Positions 48,863-57,640 of a stretch of DNA of 64,000 bases are shown one piece after another. This DNA is from DATBLE01 sp963734065. GTDB taxonomy: Bacteria; Actinomycetota; Thermoleophilia; Gaiellales; Gaiellaceae. The notes under the pieces were generated by a model. That model did no database searches. It saw only the letters and a program-made list of their open reading frames with translations, and was not told where the DNA came from. The stretch is taken from the NCBI GenBank assembly GCA_963734065.1, contig CAVTFN010000005.1, forward strand, positions 868,001 through 932,000. Reading direction: 5' to 3'. Within the stretch, counting starts at the first letter, position 1. Every line of letters starts with the position of its first letter. Position numbers and translations under genes: made by a program.

Positions 48863-50152
48863 TCACGCCGGTGCTCCCGCGAGAACGTCCGCAGGATGGA
48901 CGATCTCGCCCGCGACGGCCGCGGCCGCTGCGACGTACGCGTTGGCGAGGCACACCTCCGCATCGGGAGAGCCCATCCGGCCACGGAAGTTGCGGTTCGT
49001 GGTCGCGACCGCACGCTCGCCCGCGGCCAGGACGCCCATGTGGCCGCCGAAGCAGGCGCCGCAGGTGGGGGTCGAGACGCTCGCGCCGGCCTCGACGAAG
49101 ACGTCGAGCAGGCCCTCGCGCATCGCCTCTCGGTAGATGCGCTGGGTGGCGGGGACGACGATCGCGCGACAGTCGGGGTGCACGCGGCGGCCGCGCAGGA
49201 TCTCCGCCGTCTGCCGGAGGTCGGTCATCGTCCCGTTCGAGCAGTTGCCGATGTAGACCTGGTCGACTCGCGTCCCGACTGCTTCCGCAATCGGGACGAC
49301 GTTGCCCGGCAAGTGCGGGAGCGCGACGAGAGGCTCGAGCCCTGCCAGGTCGATTTCGAGCGTCTGCGCGAACGCCGCGTCGTCGTCGGAGGCCAGATCG
49401 CCGGGGACAGTCCCCTGGACACGGCTCTCACGGCCATGGAGGTAGTCGGCGACGGTCTGGTCGGCCGGGAACAGTCCCGTCTCCGCTCCGGCCTCGACCG
49501 CCATGTTCGAGACGGCCAGGCGCTCGTCGACCGACAGCGCCCGCGCGCCCGCGCCGACGAACTCGAGCACCGCGTTCGTCGCGCCGCCGACGCCGATCCG
49601 GCCGATGACCGCGAGAATCAGGTCCTTCCCGGTCACGAACGGCTGCTTCTCGCCCGTGAACTCCACCCGGATGGTCGACGGCACCGCCTGCCAGAACTCC
49701 CCGAGCGCGAGGCACGCGGCGATGTCGGTCGAGCCGAGACCGGTGCCGAAGGCGCCGAGCGCGCCGTACGTGCAGGTGTGCGAGTCGCCGCCGGCGATCA
49801 CCGACCCGGGCCGGATCCAGCCCTCCTCGCAGAGCAGCGTGTGCTCGATGCCGCCGCGGCCCTGGTCGTAGAACGTCACTCCCTGCGCCTCCGACCACTG
49901 CTTCAGCCGCCGCTGGAGCTCGGCCGAGCGCGCGTCCTTCGCCGGCGCGAAGTGGTCGGCGACCATCACCACCCGCCCAGGGTCGAAGACCCGCTGCACG
50001 CCCATCTTCTCCAGCGCCTGGAACGCGATCGGGCCGGAGACGTCGTTCGCCATCACCACGTCGCAGCGCACCATCACCACGTCCCCGGGCGCGACATCGT
50101 CGGCGTCGGTGTGCGCGAGCAGGATCTTCTCAGCGAGCGTGTGCGCCAGCGA
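48863..50152 (-). CDS. LeuC-like hydro-lyase large subunit
   Basis: A 429-aa LeuC/aconitase large subunit: KILLAHTDADDVAPGDVVMV, GDSHTCTYGALGAFGTGLGSTD, and all three cluster cysteines (IGNCSNGTMTDL; TCGACFGG). The short form (~430 aa) is typical of bacterial/archaeal two-subunit hydratases. No ATG/GTG/TTG fits the start: homology begins at LAHTLAEKILL, whose CTG (50152) follows GGAGGAG by a good spacing. ATG at 50194 would add 14 non-conserved residues. A REP unit at 49403-49415 inserts QGTVPG in frame. Confidence 0.86.
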   Translation of the reverse strand, partial: SLAHTLAEKILLAHTDADDVAPGDVVMVRCDVVMANDVSGPIAFQALEKMGVQRVFDPGRVVMVADHFAPAKDARSAELQRRLKQWSEAQGVTFYDQGRGGIEHTLLCEEGWIRPGSVIAGGDSHTCTYGALGAFGTGLGSTDIAACLALGEFWQAVPSTIRVEFTGEKQPFVTGKDLILAVIGRIGVGGATNAVLEFVGAGARALSVDERLAVSNMAVEAGAETGLFPADQTVADYLHGRESRVQGTVPGDLASDDDAAFAQTLEIDLAGLEPLVALPHLPGNVVPIAEAVGTRVDQVYIGNCSNGTMTDLRQTAEILRGRRVHPDCRAIVVPATQRIYREAMREGLLDVFVEAGASVSTPTCGACFGGHMGVLAAGERAVATTNRNFRGRMGSPDAEVCLANAYVAAAAAVAGEIVHPADVLAGAPA

Positions 50153-50753
50153 TCTCCTCCAGGTGCGCGACGACCTCGTCGACCGAGACGACATCGCCGT
50201 ACTTGGCGTCGATGTCGTACAGATTCGCCTCGTGGGCGGCGGGGTTGCGGTCGCCGACCGCCTCGCGCGGCACGACCGGCCGGTAGCCGTGCTGGAGCGC
50301 GTCGACGGCCGTGGCCCGGATGCAGCCCGACGTCGACGCGCCCGTGACGATCAGGCTGTCGCAGCCCTCGGCGGCCAGGAACGACGACAGCGCCGTTCCG
50401 TGGAATGCCGAGGCGAACAGCTTGGTCAGCACCGGCTCGTCCGGGAGCGGCCCGACCCGCGGGTCGATCTCCACCCACCGGCTGCCGGCCTCGAGCGTCA
50501 GCAACGCGGGCACCTTGTCGATGAACGCGGCCGCCGTCCGCCGGTCGGCCTCGGTGTAGGCGACCGTCGTGTAGACCACGGGCAACCCGGCACGGCGCGC
50601 CTCGCCGAGCAGGCAGGCGATCGAGGCGACAACGTCCTCCAGTTCGCAGGCGAGCGGCGACGCCGGGTCGGTGAAGCCGACGCTGACGTCGACCACGATC
50701 AGGGCGGGCCTCGTGCCGAGGCCCGCCCGACCGTGGAAGCCCTCGTGTCTCAC
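50130..50753 (-). CDS. Isochorismatase-fold cysteine amidohydrolase 2
   Basis: A 207-aa cysteine hydrolase: ALIVVDVSVGFTDPASPLA (Asp), VLTKLFASAFHGTAL (Lys) and VTGASTSGCIRATAVDAL (Cys). The closest known enzymes are N-carbamoylsarcosine and maleamate amidohydrolases. GTG at 50753 overlaps the hyuB stop as GTGA. The coupling to hyuAB argues it takes the ring-opened product, releasing ammonia (and CO2 for a carbamoyl). Paralogue of 14731-15384. Confidence 0.88.
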   Translation of the reverse strand: MRHEGFHGRAGLGTRPALIVVDVSVGFTDPASPLACELEDVVASIACLLGEARRAGLPVVYTTVAYTEADRRTAAAFIDKVPALLTLEAGSRWVEIDPRVGPLPDEPVLTKLFASAFHGTALSSFLAAEGCDSLIVTGASTSGCIRATAVDALQHGYRPVVPREAVGDRNPAAHEANLYDIDAKYGDVVSVDEVVAHLEEIAGAHAR

Positions 50754-52687
50754 GCTTTCGCAGGCTCCGGCATGTCGTCGCCCGCTCGGACGCGTGCGAG
50801 CGCTTCGTCGCCGGGCTCGAGCGGCGACCAGCGCAGCGGTGTGGCGGGAACCGGCGGCTGAAGCCCGGTCTCCTCGAGGCACTTCGCGAGGATCTCCTCC
50901 AGCGGCGGGCCGAAGTCGAAGGACAGCGGCTCGCCGCGCTCCTCGCGCTGGCGTGCCCGTTCGGCTTCGGTCGCCTCCAGGTCGGCGCTCCCATCGTCGG
51001 CCAGCACGACGCCGTAGCCGGCCTTTGCCTTCTCGCGGGAGACGAGACCGTAGGAGACGTCGCGGACGACCGCGTCGACGGGCCGGTCGAGCCGGTCCTT
51101 CCAGCCGCCGCCGCCGGCCGTCCGGTAGACCAGCATGTCGCCCGGTTCGACGACGACGTTGTCGCACTTGGACGGCAGCCGCTCCTCGGTTCCGTCGGCG
51201 CGGCGGAGGATCTTCTCCGAGCGTCCGCCCGGCTCACCGCCGAGCACGCCCCACGGCCGGGTCAGCCAGCGGTCGTCGTGGATCGAGACCTCGCCGGGCT
51301 CGAGGTAGACGTAGCGCTTCTCGACCGCGTTGCCGCCGCGGTGGAAGCCGGCGCCGCCCGAGTCGGTGACGGTCGTGTATCCGTCGATCCGCAGCGGGTA
51401 GTAGGCCTCGAGGTACTCGGTCGGGATGTTCTCGAACAGCGGCCACCAGGAGTGGCCGTCCATCCCGTCGCCGATCGGCCGTCCCGGAATCCCGCCGTAG
51501 AGGATCTCCATCGAGTAGTAGAACTCGCCCTTCGAGTCCCAGCCCGAATAGAGCATGTACGGGCTCGTCCCGTAACCGGCGGCCGTGTTCAGCTCCGGGG
51601 CCTGCTTGACGAGCGCGCCGCCGAGCACGTCGAACTGCCGGGCGAGCGCGTGCGTGCGGCAGCCGAGCGCGGCCGGGAAGCGCGGGCGGAGCAGCGACCC
51701 CTCGGGCATGACCACGTGCAGGAGGGGATAGAAGCCGTCGTTGAAGAGGATCTGGGGATCGTTGACCATGATCAGGTAGATCCCGATGAACATCTTGAAC
51801 ATGCCCTCTGAGAGGTAGAAGTTGATCGGCCCGAGCGCCTGGGGGTCGGTGCCCGACCAGTCGAAGAAGGCGTGGTCGCCCTCGCGCCAGATTGTCAGCT
51901 TCATCTTGTAGGGGCCGTTCCCGAGGCCGTCGTCGTCGATCCAGTCCTCGAACGACTGCGGCTCCTCGGGGATCGCCAGCTGGATCAGCGTGCGCATCGC
52001 CTCGTACGTCCGGTCGAGCAGCGCCTGCAGACCGGCGAGGTAGGTCTCCTTCCCGAAGCGCTCGCAGAGCTCGACCACCCGCTTCTCGCCCGCACGGCAG
52101 CCCGCGACGATCGCGAACAGATCGGCGCGGTTCATCTCCGGGAGGCGGACGTTGTTGAAGATCAGCCGCAGCACGTCCTCCTGCGGCTCCCCCCGCTCGA
52201 TGATCTTGATCGGCGGGATGATGATCCCCTCCTCGAAGATCGTCTTCGCCCCCGTCGGGAGCGAGCCCGGCAGCGGGCCGCCGGCGTCCATCTGGTGGCC
52301 GAACTGCGACGACCAGCCGACCAGCTCGTCCTCGTAGAAGATCGGCACCAGCACGAGCCAGTCGTTCGTGTGCGAGATCGACGCCGAGCACTTGAACGGG
52401 TCGGAGGTGAGGATCACGTCGCCCGGGTACACGCCGCGGTCCCAGTCCTCCATCATCTCGTTGATGTAGGCGCCGAACTGGCCGACGACCATCCGCCCGC
52501 GCGGGTCGGTGATCATCGGGAACTCGTCGTGCTGCTCCCGGATCACGGGGCTCATCGCCGAGCGGAAGAGCACGGCGTCCATCTCGTAGCGGGCGCTCTT
52601 CAGCGCGCCCTCGATGATGTCGAGCGTGACCGGGTCGACCTCGAGGTCGGGGATCTCGGCGATGCGCAGTTTTTCAGAGACAACCAT
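50750..52687 (-). CDS. hyuB: Hydantoinase B/oxoprolinase family subunit, second copy
   Basis: A 645-aa HyuB subunit: EVDPVTLDIIEGALKSARYE, REQHDEFPMITDPRGRMV, DVILTSDPFKCSASISHTND, LPGSLPTGAKTIFEEGIIIPP and DSGGAGFHRGGNAVEKRYVY. ATG at 52687 with GAGGGAG. Some stretches (QFGAYINEMMEDWDRGVYPG, WYEGWD-like Trp clusters) differ from the copy at 25053-26960 and approach acetone/acetophenone carboxylase-like members, so carboxylation of a ketone is the alternative to ring hydrolysis. Confidence 0.9.
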   Translation of the reverse strand: MVVSEKLRIAEIPDLEVDPVTLDIIEGALKSARYEMDAVLFRSAMSPVIREQHDEFPMITDPRGRMVVGQFGAYINEMMEDWDRGVYPGDVILTSDPFKCSASISHTNDWLVLVPIFYEDELVGWSSQFGHQMDAGGPLPGSLPTGAKTIFEEGIIIPPIKIIERGEPQEDVLRLIFNNVRLPEMNRADLFAIVAGCRAGEKRVVELCERFGKETYLAGLQALLDRTYEAMRTLIQLAIPEEPQSFEDWIDDDGLGNGPYKMKLTIWREGDHAFFDWSGTDPQALGPINFYLSEGMFKMFIGIYLIMVNDPQILFNDGFYPLLHVVMPEGSLLRPRFPAALGCRTHALARQFDVLGGALVKQAPELNTAAGYGTSPYMLYSGWDSKGEFYYSMEILYGGIPGRPIGDGMDGHSWWPLFENIPTEYLEAYYPLRIDGYTTVTDSGGAGFHRGGNAVEKRYVYLEPGEVSIHDDRWLTRPWGVLGGEPGGRSEKILRRADGTEERLPSKCDNVVVEPGDMLVYRTAGGGGWKDRLDRPVDAVVRDVSYGLVSREKAKAGYGVVLADDGSADLEATEAERARQREERGEPLSFDFGPPLEEILAKCLEETGLQPPVPATPLRWSPLEPGDEALARVRAGDDMPEPAKA

Positions 52688-52698
52688 TACTCCCTCGT

Positions 52699-54765
52699 TC
52701 ACTCGTTGGGGGTGATCAGGATGTTGAAGTTCACGTCGACCTCCGCCCGGTGGCCGGGCAGGACGACGGTCGTCGAGTCGAACTCGGTGACGATCGCGGG
52801 GCCGTCGAGCGATGCCCCGGGCTGGAGCTTCGAGCGGTCGTAGATCCTCGTCGGCACCCGCTGCCCGCCGAAGACGACCTGTTGCTCGTCGACGACCGCC
52901 TCCGAGGCGTCGGCATCGCCGGCCTCGCCGACCGGGAGCTCGGGCTTCGGCACGGTTCCGTACCCGACCGCGCGCAGGTTGACGATCTCGCAGGCGGTGC
53001 CGGGCATCCGGAACCCGTAGAGCTGCTCGTGCAGCCCGTTGAAGCGCTCCTCGAGATCGGCCAGCCCGTCCGCGCGGACCTCGTCCGGCTCCAGCGCCAC
53101 CGGGATCTCGTAGCCCTGGCGGTGGTAGCGCATGTCCGCGCTGTACAGCACGCGCCGGGCGTCGGCGAGGATGCCTTCGCCCTCGAGCCACTCGGTCGCG
53201 CGGGTGCCGAGCCCGTCCAGGATCTCGGCGACCTCGGCGCCGCTCGCGTCGGCGAGCAGCCGGATGTACGTCTGCGCGAACTCGTCCCGGAAGTCGGCAA
53301 CGAGGTCGCCGATCGCGCAGAGCAGCCCCGGCGCCGGCGGAACGATCACCGGGAAGGAGCCCATCAGGCTCGCCAGCGCGTTGGCGTGCAGCGGGCCCGC
53401 GCCGCCGTAGGCGACCAGCGCGAACTCGCGCGGATCGTGGCCGCGCTGCACCGACACCAGCCGCAGCGCGCCCGCCATGTTCTCGTTCACGATCGCGACG
53501 ATGCCCTCGGCCGCCTGCTCGACCGAGTCGAGGCCCATCGCGTCGGCGACCTTCTGCACGGCCGCGCGCGCCGCGTCGACGTCGAGCTGCATCTCGCCGC
53601 CGAGCAGCGACGGGGGCAGGTGCCCGAGCACGACGTTCGCGTCGGTGACGGTCGGCTCGGCGCCGCCCTTGCCGTACGCAGCGGGGCCAGGCTCCGCACC
53701 GGCGGACTGCGGGCCGACGCGCAACGCCCTGGTCAGCTCGGGAACGTGCGCGATCGAGCCGCCGCCGGCACCGACCGTGTGCACGTTCACCGACGGCACC
53801 TTGATCCGGAAATGGCCGATCGCGGTCTCGCGGCCGATCGTCGGCTGGCCGTTCTGGCAGAGCGCGACGTCGGTCGAGGTTCCACCCATGTCGAAGGCGA
53901 GGATGTCGTCGAAGCCCGCCTTGCGCGCGACGAAAAGCGCGCCGGCGACGCCACCGGACGGGCCGGAGAGCACCCCGTAGATCGGGTTGCGCGCCGCCTC
54001 CCGCGTCGTCATCAGCCCGGCGTCCGAGCGGAGGATGTTCACGTCCGCCTTGGCGCCGATCCCGCCGAGCTGCTCCTGCAGCCGGTTGACGTAGTCCGCG
54101 ACCTTCGGGCGCACGTACGAGTTCATGCAGGCGGTCAGCGCCCGCTCGTACTCGCGGAACTCCGGCAGCACCTCCGACGAGAGCGTCACCGGGAAGCCTG
54201 GGTACAGCCGCTCGACGATCTCGCCGATCTGCCGCTCGTGCTCACCGTTCACGTACGAGTTGATCAGCGCCACCGTCAGCGTCTCGACGCCCGACTCGAC
54301 CAGGTCGCGGACGACGCCTTCGACCTGACCCACATCGACCGGCACGATCGGCTCGCCGCGGGCGTCCATCCGCTCGACCGCCTCCCGCGTGTCGGCCAGC
54401 GACGCCGGCGGATCGGGCTTGATCATGATGATCCAGCCCGCCAGCGGCCCCGGCGTCTGCGAGCGCGCAAGGTGCAGGATCTGCTGGAAGCCGACCGTGG
54501 TGATCAGGCCGACGCGCGCGCCCTTCGACTCCAGCACCGCGTTCGTCGCGACGGTCGTGCCGTGGAGGATGTTCCGGATCTCGCCGACGTCGATCCCCGC
54601 CTCCTCGCAGATCCGGCGGACACCCGTGAGCACCCCCTCCGACGGATCGGCAGGCGTCGACGGCGTCTTCACGCGGAAGCGGCTACCGCCGTCGCCGTTC
54701 CCGTCGCCGACCAGGAAGAGGTCGGTGAAGGTGCCACCGACGTCCACCCCCAATCTGTACGCCAT
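52699..54765 (-). CDS. hyuA: Hydantoinase A/oxoprolinase family subunit, second copy
   Basis: A 688-aa HyuA subunit with the ATPase motifs GVDVGGTFTDLFLVGDG, HGTTVATNAVLESKGARVGL, ILAFDMGGTSTDVALCQNG and VGAGGGSIAHVPELTRAL. ATG at 54765 with GAGGGAGG; an upstream in-frame stretch to 54858 is non-coding. It lies 14 nt after the HMG-CoA-lyase-like gene and 11 nt before hyuB. Sequence differs enough from 26957-29074 that the two pairs probably have different substrates. Confidence 0.92.
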   Translation of the reverse strand: MAYRLGVDVGGTFTDLFLVGDGNGDGGSRFRVKTPSTPADPSEGVLTGVRRICEEAGIDVGEIRNILHGTTVATNAVLESKGARVGLITTVGFQQILHLARSQTPGPLAGWIIMIKPDPPASLADTREAVERMDARGEPIVPVDVGQVEGVVRDLVESGVETLTVALINSYVNGEHERQIGEIVERLYPGFPVTLSSEVLPEFREYERALTACMNSYVRPKVADYVNRLQEQLGGIGAKADVNILRSDAGLMTTREAARNPIYGVLSGPSGGVAGALFVARKAGFDDILAFDMGGTSTDVALCQNGQPTIGRETAIGHFRIKVPSVNVHTVGAGGGSIAHVPELTRALRVGPQSAGAEPGPAAYGKGGAEPTVTDANVVLGHLPPSLLGGEMQLDVDAARAAVQKVADAMGLDSVEQAAEGIVAIVNENMAGALRLVSVQRGHDPREFALVAYGGAGPLHANALASLMGSFPVIVPPAPGLLCAIGDLVADFRDEFAQTYIRLLADASGAEVAEILDGLGTRATEWLEGEGILADARRVLYSADMRYHRQGYEIPVALEPDEVRADGLADLEERFNGLHEQLYGFRMPGTACEIVNLRAVGYGTVPKPELPVGEAGDADASEAVVDEQQVVFGGQRVPTRIYDRSKLQPGASLDGPAIVTEFDSTTVVLPGHRAEVDVNFNILITPNE

Positions 54766-54779
54766 CCCGTTCCTCCCTC

Positions 54780-55679
54780 TCAGGCCGCTACCGGCGCGAA
54801 CGTGCCGGCGCGGTAGACCTGTCCCGGTAGCTGTTTGCCGAGCCGGCCTTCGAGCCACTCGGCGACGGTGATCAGTGCGGCAAGGTCGATGCCCGTGTCG
54901 ACGCCCTCGCCGTGGAGCATGTAGACGAGATCCTCCGTGCAGATGTTCCCGGTCGCGCGTGGGGCGAAAGGGCAGCCGCCGAGGCCGCCGACCGACGCGT
55001 CCAGCACGGTCGCGCCTGCCTCCAGCGCCGCGTACGCGTTCGCGAAGCCGGTGTTGCGCGTGTTGTGCAGGTGCACGCCTACCGGTCGACCGAGCTTCAC
55101 GGCCTCGGCGACCAGGTGCTTCACCTGCCGCGGGACCGCGACCCCGACCGTGTCCGCGAGCACGATCTCGTCGGCACCACCGCTGGCCAAGACCTCGGCG
55201 TAGCCGAGGACCTGGCCCGGGTCGACGGCGCCCTCGAACGGGCAGCCGAACGCGACGCCGACGGTCACGGTCGCGCGAATCCCGTCCGCGTGCGCGCGCT
55301 CGACGATTGCCGTTGCGGCGGCGAGGGACTCCTCCGGCGAGGCGTTCTGGTTGCGGCGGTTGAAGGTCTCGGTGGCGGCGAAGGCCACGTGCACCTCCTC
55401 CAGACCCGTCGCGGCCAGCCGGTCGTAGCCCTTCTCGTTGAGGACGAGCCCCGCATAGACGACGCCGTCCTGCCGGTCGATGCCGGCGACGACCTCCTCC
55501 GCGCCCGCCATCTGCGGGACGCGGGCGGGGTTGACGAAGCTGACCGCCTCGATCCGGGGAAGGCCGGCGGCCGCGAGCCGGTTGACCAGCTCGGCGCGCG
55601 TCTCCGGGTCGAGGTGCTTCTCCTCGTTCTGGAGCCCGTCGCGCGGGCCGACGTCGCAGATCGTGATCCTCGCACTCAC
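54780..55679 (-). CDS. Hydroxymethylglutaryl-CoA lyase-like enzyme
   Basis: A 299-aa DRE-TIM barrel lyase: DVGPRDGLQNEEKHLDPETR (metal Asp and catalytic Arg), SFVNPARVPQMAGAEEV, VAFGCPFEGAVDP, GVHLHNTRNTGFANAYAAL (metal His pair) and GGLGGCPFAPRATGNICTEDLVYML with the catalytic Cys. It cleaves a 3-hydroxy-3-methyl acyl-CoA, giving acetyl-CoA plus a keto acid. GTG at 55679 overlaps the CaiB stop as GTGA, so the CoA-transferase probably makes its substrate; citramalyl-CoA-like esters are a candidate. Confidence 0.9.
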   Translation of the reverse strand: MSARITICDVGPRDGLQNEEKHLDPETRAELVNRLAAAGLPRIEAVSFVNPARVPQMAGAEEVVAGIDRQDGVVYAGLVLNEKGYDRLAATGLEEVHVAFAATETFNRRNQNASPEESLAAATAIVERAHADGIRATVTVGVAFGCPFEGAVDPGQVLGYAEVLASGGADEIVLADTVGVAVPRQVKHLVAEAVKLGRPVGVHLHNTRNTGFANAYAALEAGATVLDASVGGLGGCPFAPRATGNICTEDLVYMLHGEGVDTGIDLAALITVAEWLEGRLGKQLPGQVYRAGTFAPVAA

Positions 55680-56929
55680 AGGATCCCGTCCTCCTTCAGC
55701 CGCTCGAGCTCGTCCCCGGAGAGCCCGAGCAGGCCGCCGTAGACGTCCTGGTTGTGGCTCCCCTCCTCCCAGGTGGCCGACCAGCGCACCTCGGCCGGCG
55801 TCTCCGAGAACTTGGGGACGATGCCGGGGCCGATGTACGAGCCGAACTCCGGGTCGTGGTGCTCGACGAGCATCTCGCGGGCGCGGTACTGCTCGTCCTC
55901 GAAGATGTCGGCGATCGTGTAGATCGGCCCGCAGATCACGCCGGCCTCGTTGAGCACCGCGTCGATCTCGGCGGCCGTGAGCCGCAGGGCCCACTCGGCG
56001 ACGATGCCCTCCAGCTCCTCCTGGTGCTCGCCGCGGGCGACATGGGTGGCGAACCTGGGGTCCTGCGCGAGCCCGGCCTGCCCCATCGCCTCGCACAGGC
56101 GGCCGAAGACCTTGTCCGCGTTCGCCGCGATCACCATCCACTTCCCGTCGCTCGACTTGAAGATGTTCGAGGGGGCGACGCCCTTCAGCCCGGTGCCGCC
56201 GGGGCCGCGGACGATGCCCAGCCGGTCGTACTCGGGAACCATGCTCTCCAGCAGCGCGAAGCAGGCCTCCATCAGCGACACGTCCACCACCTGCCCGCGG
56301 CCGCCTCCGAGAGCGTCGCGGCGGTACAGGGCGGCGAGGATGCCCTGCGCTGCGAACATCCCGGCGAGCGAGTCGCCGAGCGAGATGTGGATGCGCGGCG
56401 GCGGCTCGTCGGGGAAGCCGTTGATGTGGCGGATGCCGCCCATCGCCTCCGAGACCGACGCGAACCCGGCGCGCGGCGCGTACGGCCCGGTCTGGCCGTA
56501 CCCGGAGACGCGCGCGATCACCAGCCTCGGGTTGACCTCCCAGAGCCGCTCCGGCGCGAGGTTCCAGCGCTCGAGCGTGCCCGGCCGGAAGTTCTCGACC
56601 AGGACGTCGCTGTGCTCCACCAGCGCCAGCAGGAGCTCCTGCCCGCGCTCCTCGCGCAGGTTGAGCGTGACGCACTTCTTGTTCCGCGACTGGACGGGCC
56701 ACCAGAGCGAGCGGCCCTCGTAGCGGGCGTGGCCCCAGTCGCGGAGGGGGTCGGGCTGGCCCGGCGGCTCGACCTTGATGATCTCGGCACCCATGTCGCC
56801 GAGCAGGCGCCCGGTGAAGGGGCCGGCGAGCAGCATCCCGAGCTCGACGACGCGGACACCCGCGAGCGGGCCCGGGCCCTCGGTCGACGGCCGCAGCCTC
56901 CCTTCCGTCGCCGCGGCGGCGTCGGTCAC
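55676..56929 (-). CDS. CaiB/BaiF family CoA-transferase 2
   Basis: A 417-aa family III CoA-transferase: VVELGMLLAGPFTGRLLGDMGAEIIKVE, PLRDWGHARYEGRSLWWPVQSRNKKCVTLNL, VLVENFRPGTLERW, GYGQTGPYAPRAGFASVSEAMGG (catalytic Asp expected here is replaced by Ser/Glu in this alignment by eye) and SLGDSLAGMFAAQGILAAL. It moves CoA onto a dicarboxylate. GTG at 56929 overlaps the gntR stop as GTGA, and the next gene is the lyase. Confidence 0.88.
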   Translation of the reverse strand: MTDAAAATEGRLRPSTEGPGPLAGVRVVELGMLLAGPFTGRLLGDMGAEIIKVEPPGQPDPLRDWGHARYEGRSLWWPVQSRNKKCVTLNLREERGQELLLALVEHSDVLVENFRPGTLERWNLAPERLWEVNPRLVIARVSGYGQTGPYAPRAGFASVSEAMGGIRHINGFPDEPPPRIHISLGDSLAGMFAAQGILAALYRRDALGGGRGQVVDVSLMEACFALLESMVPEYDRLGIVRGPGGTGLKGVAPSNIFKSSDGKWMVIAANADKVFGRLCEAMGQAGLAQDPRFATHVARGEHQEELEGIVAEWALRLTAAEIDAVLNEAGVICGPIYTIADIFEDEQYRAREMLVEHHDPEFGSYIGPGIVPKFSETPAEVRWSATWEEGSHNQDVYGGLLGLSGDELERLKEDGIL

Positions 56930-57630
56930 GCGCTCGCCTCGGCCGGCGACGGGCTCTGCTCGGCGGCCCTGAGCCGGCCGACGAGCAGGTCGCGCGCCTC
57001 GAAGACGTGCTCCTTCATGATCAGCTCGGCGCGCTCGCCGTCGCCGCTCGCGAGCGCGTTCACGATCTGCCGGTGGTAGTGCGACGAGATCCGCTTCTGG
57101 TCGGGCGAGTACCAGATGTACGACTTGTAGACGAGCGGCAGCTCGATCACCCGGCGCACCATGCTGGCCAGGCGGGCGCTGCCGGCGATCTCGAGGATCG
57201 TGTTGTGGAAGAAGAGGTTCTCGCGGACGAGCTCGCGCAGCTCGTCCTCGGGCTCGAGGCCGTCGAACCGCTCGCAGCTCTCTCGCAGCTCGTCGACCTG
57301 CTCCTCGCTGACCCGCGTGGCCGCGCGCCGGACGGCGTGGCCCTCGAGCACGGCGCGCAGGACGTAGAGATCCTCGAGGTCGTCGGGCGTGTGAACCCGC
57401 ACCGTCGCGCCGCGGTTCGGCGTCGCGACGATCAGGCCCTCGACCTGGAGCATGAGCAGCGCCTCACGGACGGGCGTGCGGCTGATCCCGAGCTGACGGG
57501 CGAGGTCCTCCTCCTTCAGACGCTGTCCCGGCTGCAGGCGGCCGTCGAGAATCGCCTCCCTGATCAGCTCCGTGGCGGCCAGGCTCGCGTTGCGCACGAG
57601 ACCTTCGCCCTTGTTCAGCGTGTCGGCCAC
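56926..57630 (-). CDS. GntR family (FCD) transcriptional regulator 2
   Basis: A 234-aa regulator: winged helix LKEEDLARQLGISRTPVREALLMLQVEGLIVATPNRGATV, then an FCD domain (LYVLRAVLEGHAVRRAATR, NLFFHNTILEIAGSARLASM, ISSHYHRQIVNALASGDGER). I take the GTG at 57630; the TTG at 57666 would place the operator-like ATACAGTATGCAAT (57641-57654) inside the coding region. This first gene of the operon likely represses itself and may also control hydA, the deacetylase and the ABC importer through related sites. Confidence 0.87.
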   Translation of the reverse strand: MADTLNKGEGLVRNASLAATELIREAILDGRLQPGQRLKEEDLARQLGISRTPVREALLMLQVEGLIVATPNRGATVRVHTPDDLEDLYVLRAVLEGHAVRRAATRVSEEQVDELRESCERFDGLEPEDELRELVRENLFFHNTILEIAGSARLASMVRRVIELPLVYKSYIWYSPDQKRISSHYHRQIVNALASGDGERAELIMKEHVFEARDLLVGRLRAAEQSPSPAEASA

Positions 57631-57640
57631 CGCGATGAAA

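Noticed and set aside
48211..50152. LeuCD-like pair as leucine biosynthesis
   Set aside because: No leuA or leuB adjoins them; they are locked in an operon with HyuAB, CaiB and an HMG-CoA lyase-like gene, so a catabolic hydratase is more likely, though not proven.
52750..54816. 688-aa plus-strand frame opposite hyuA
   Set aside because: Exact antisense shadow of HyuA, rich in Arg/His/Asp with no domain signature.
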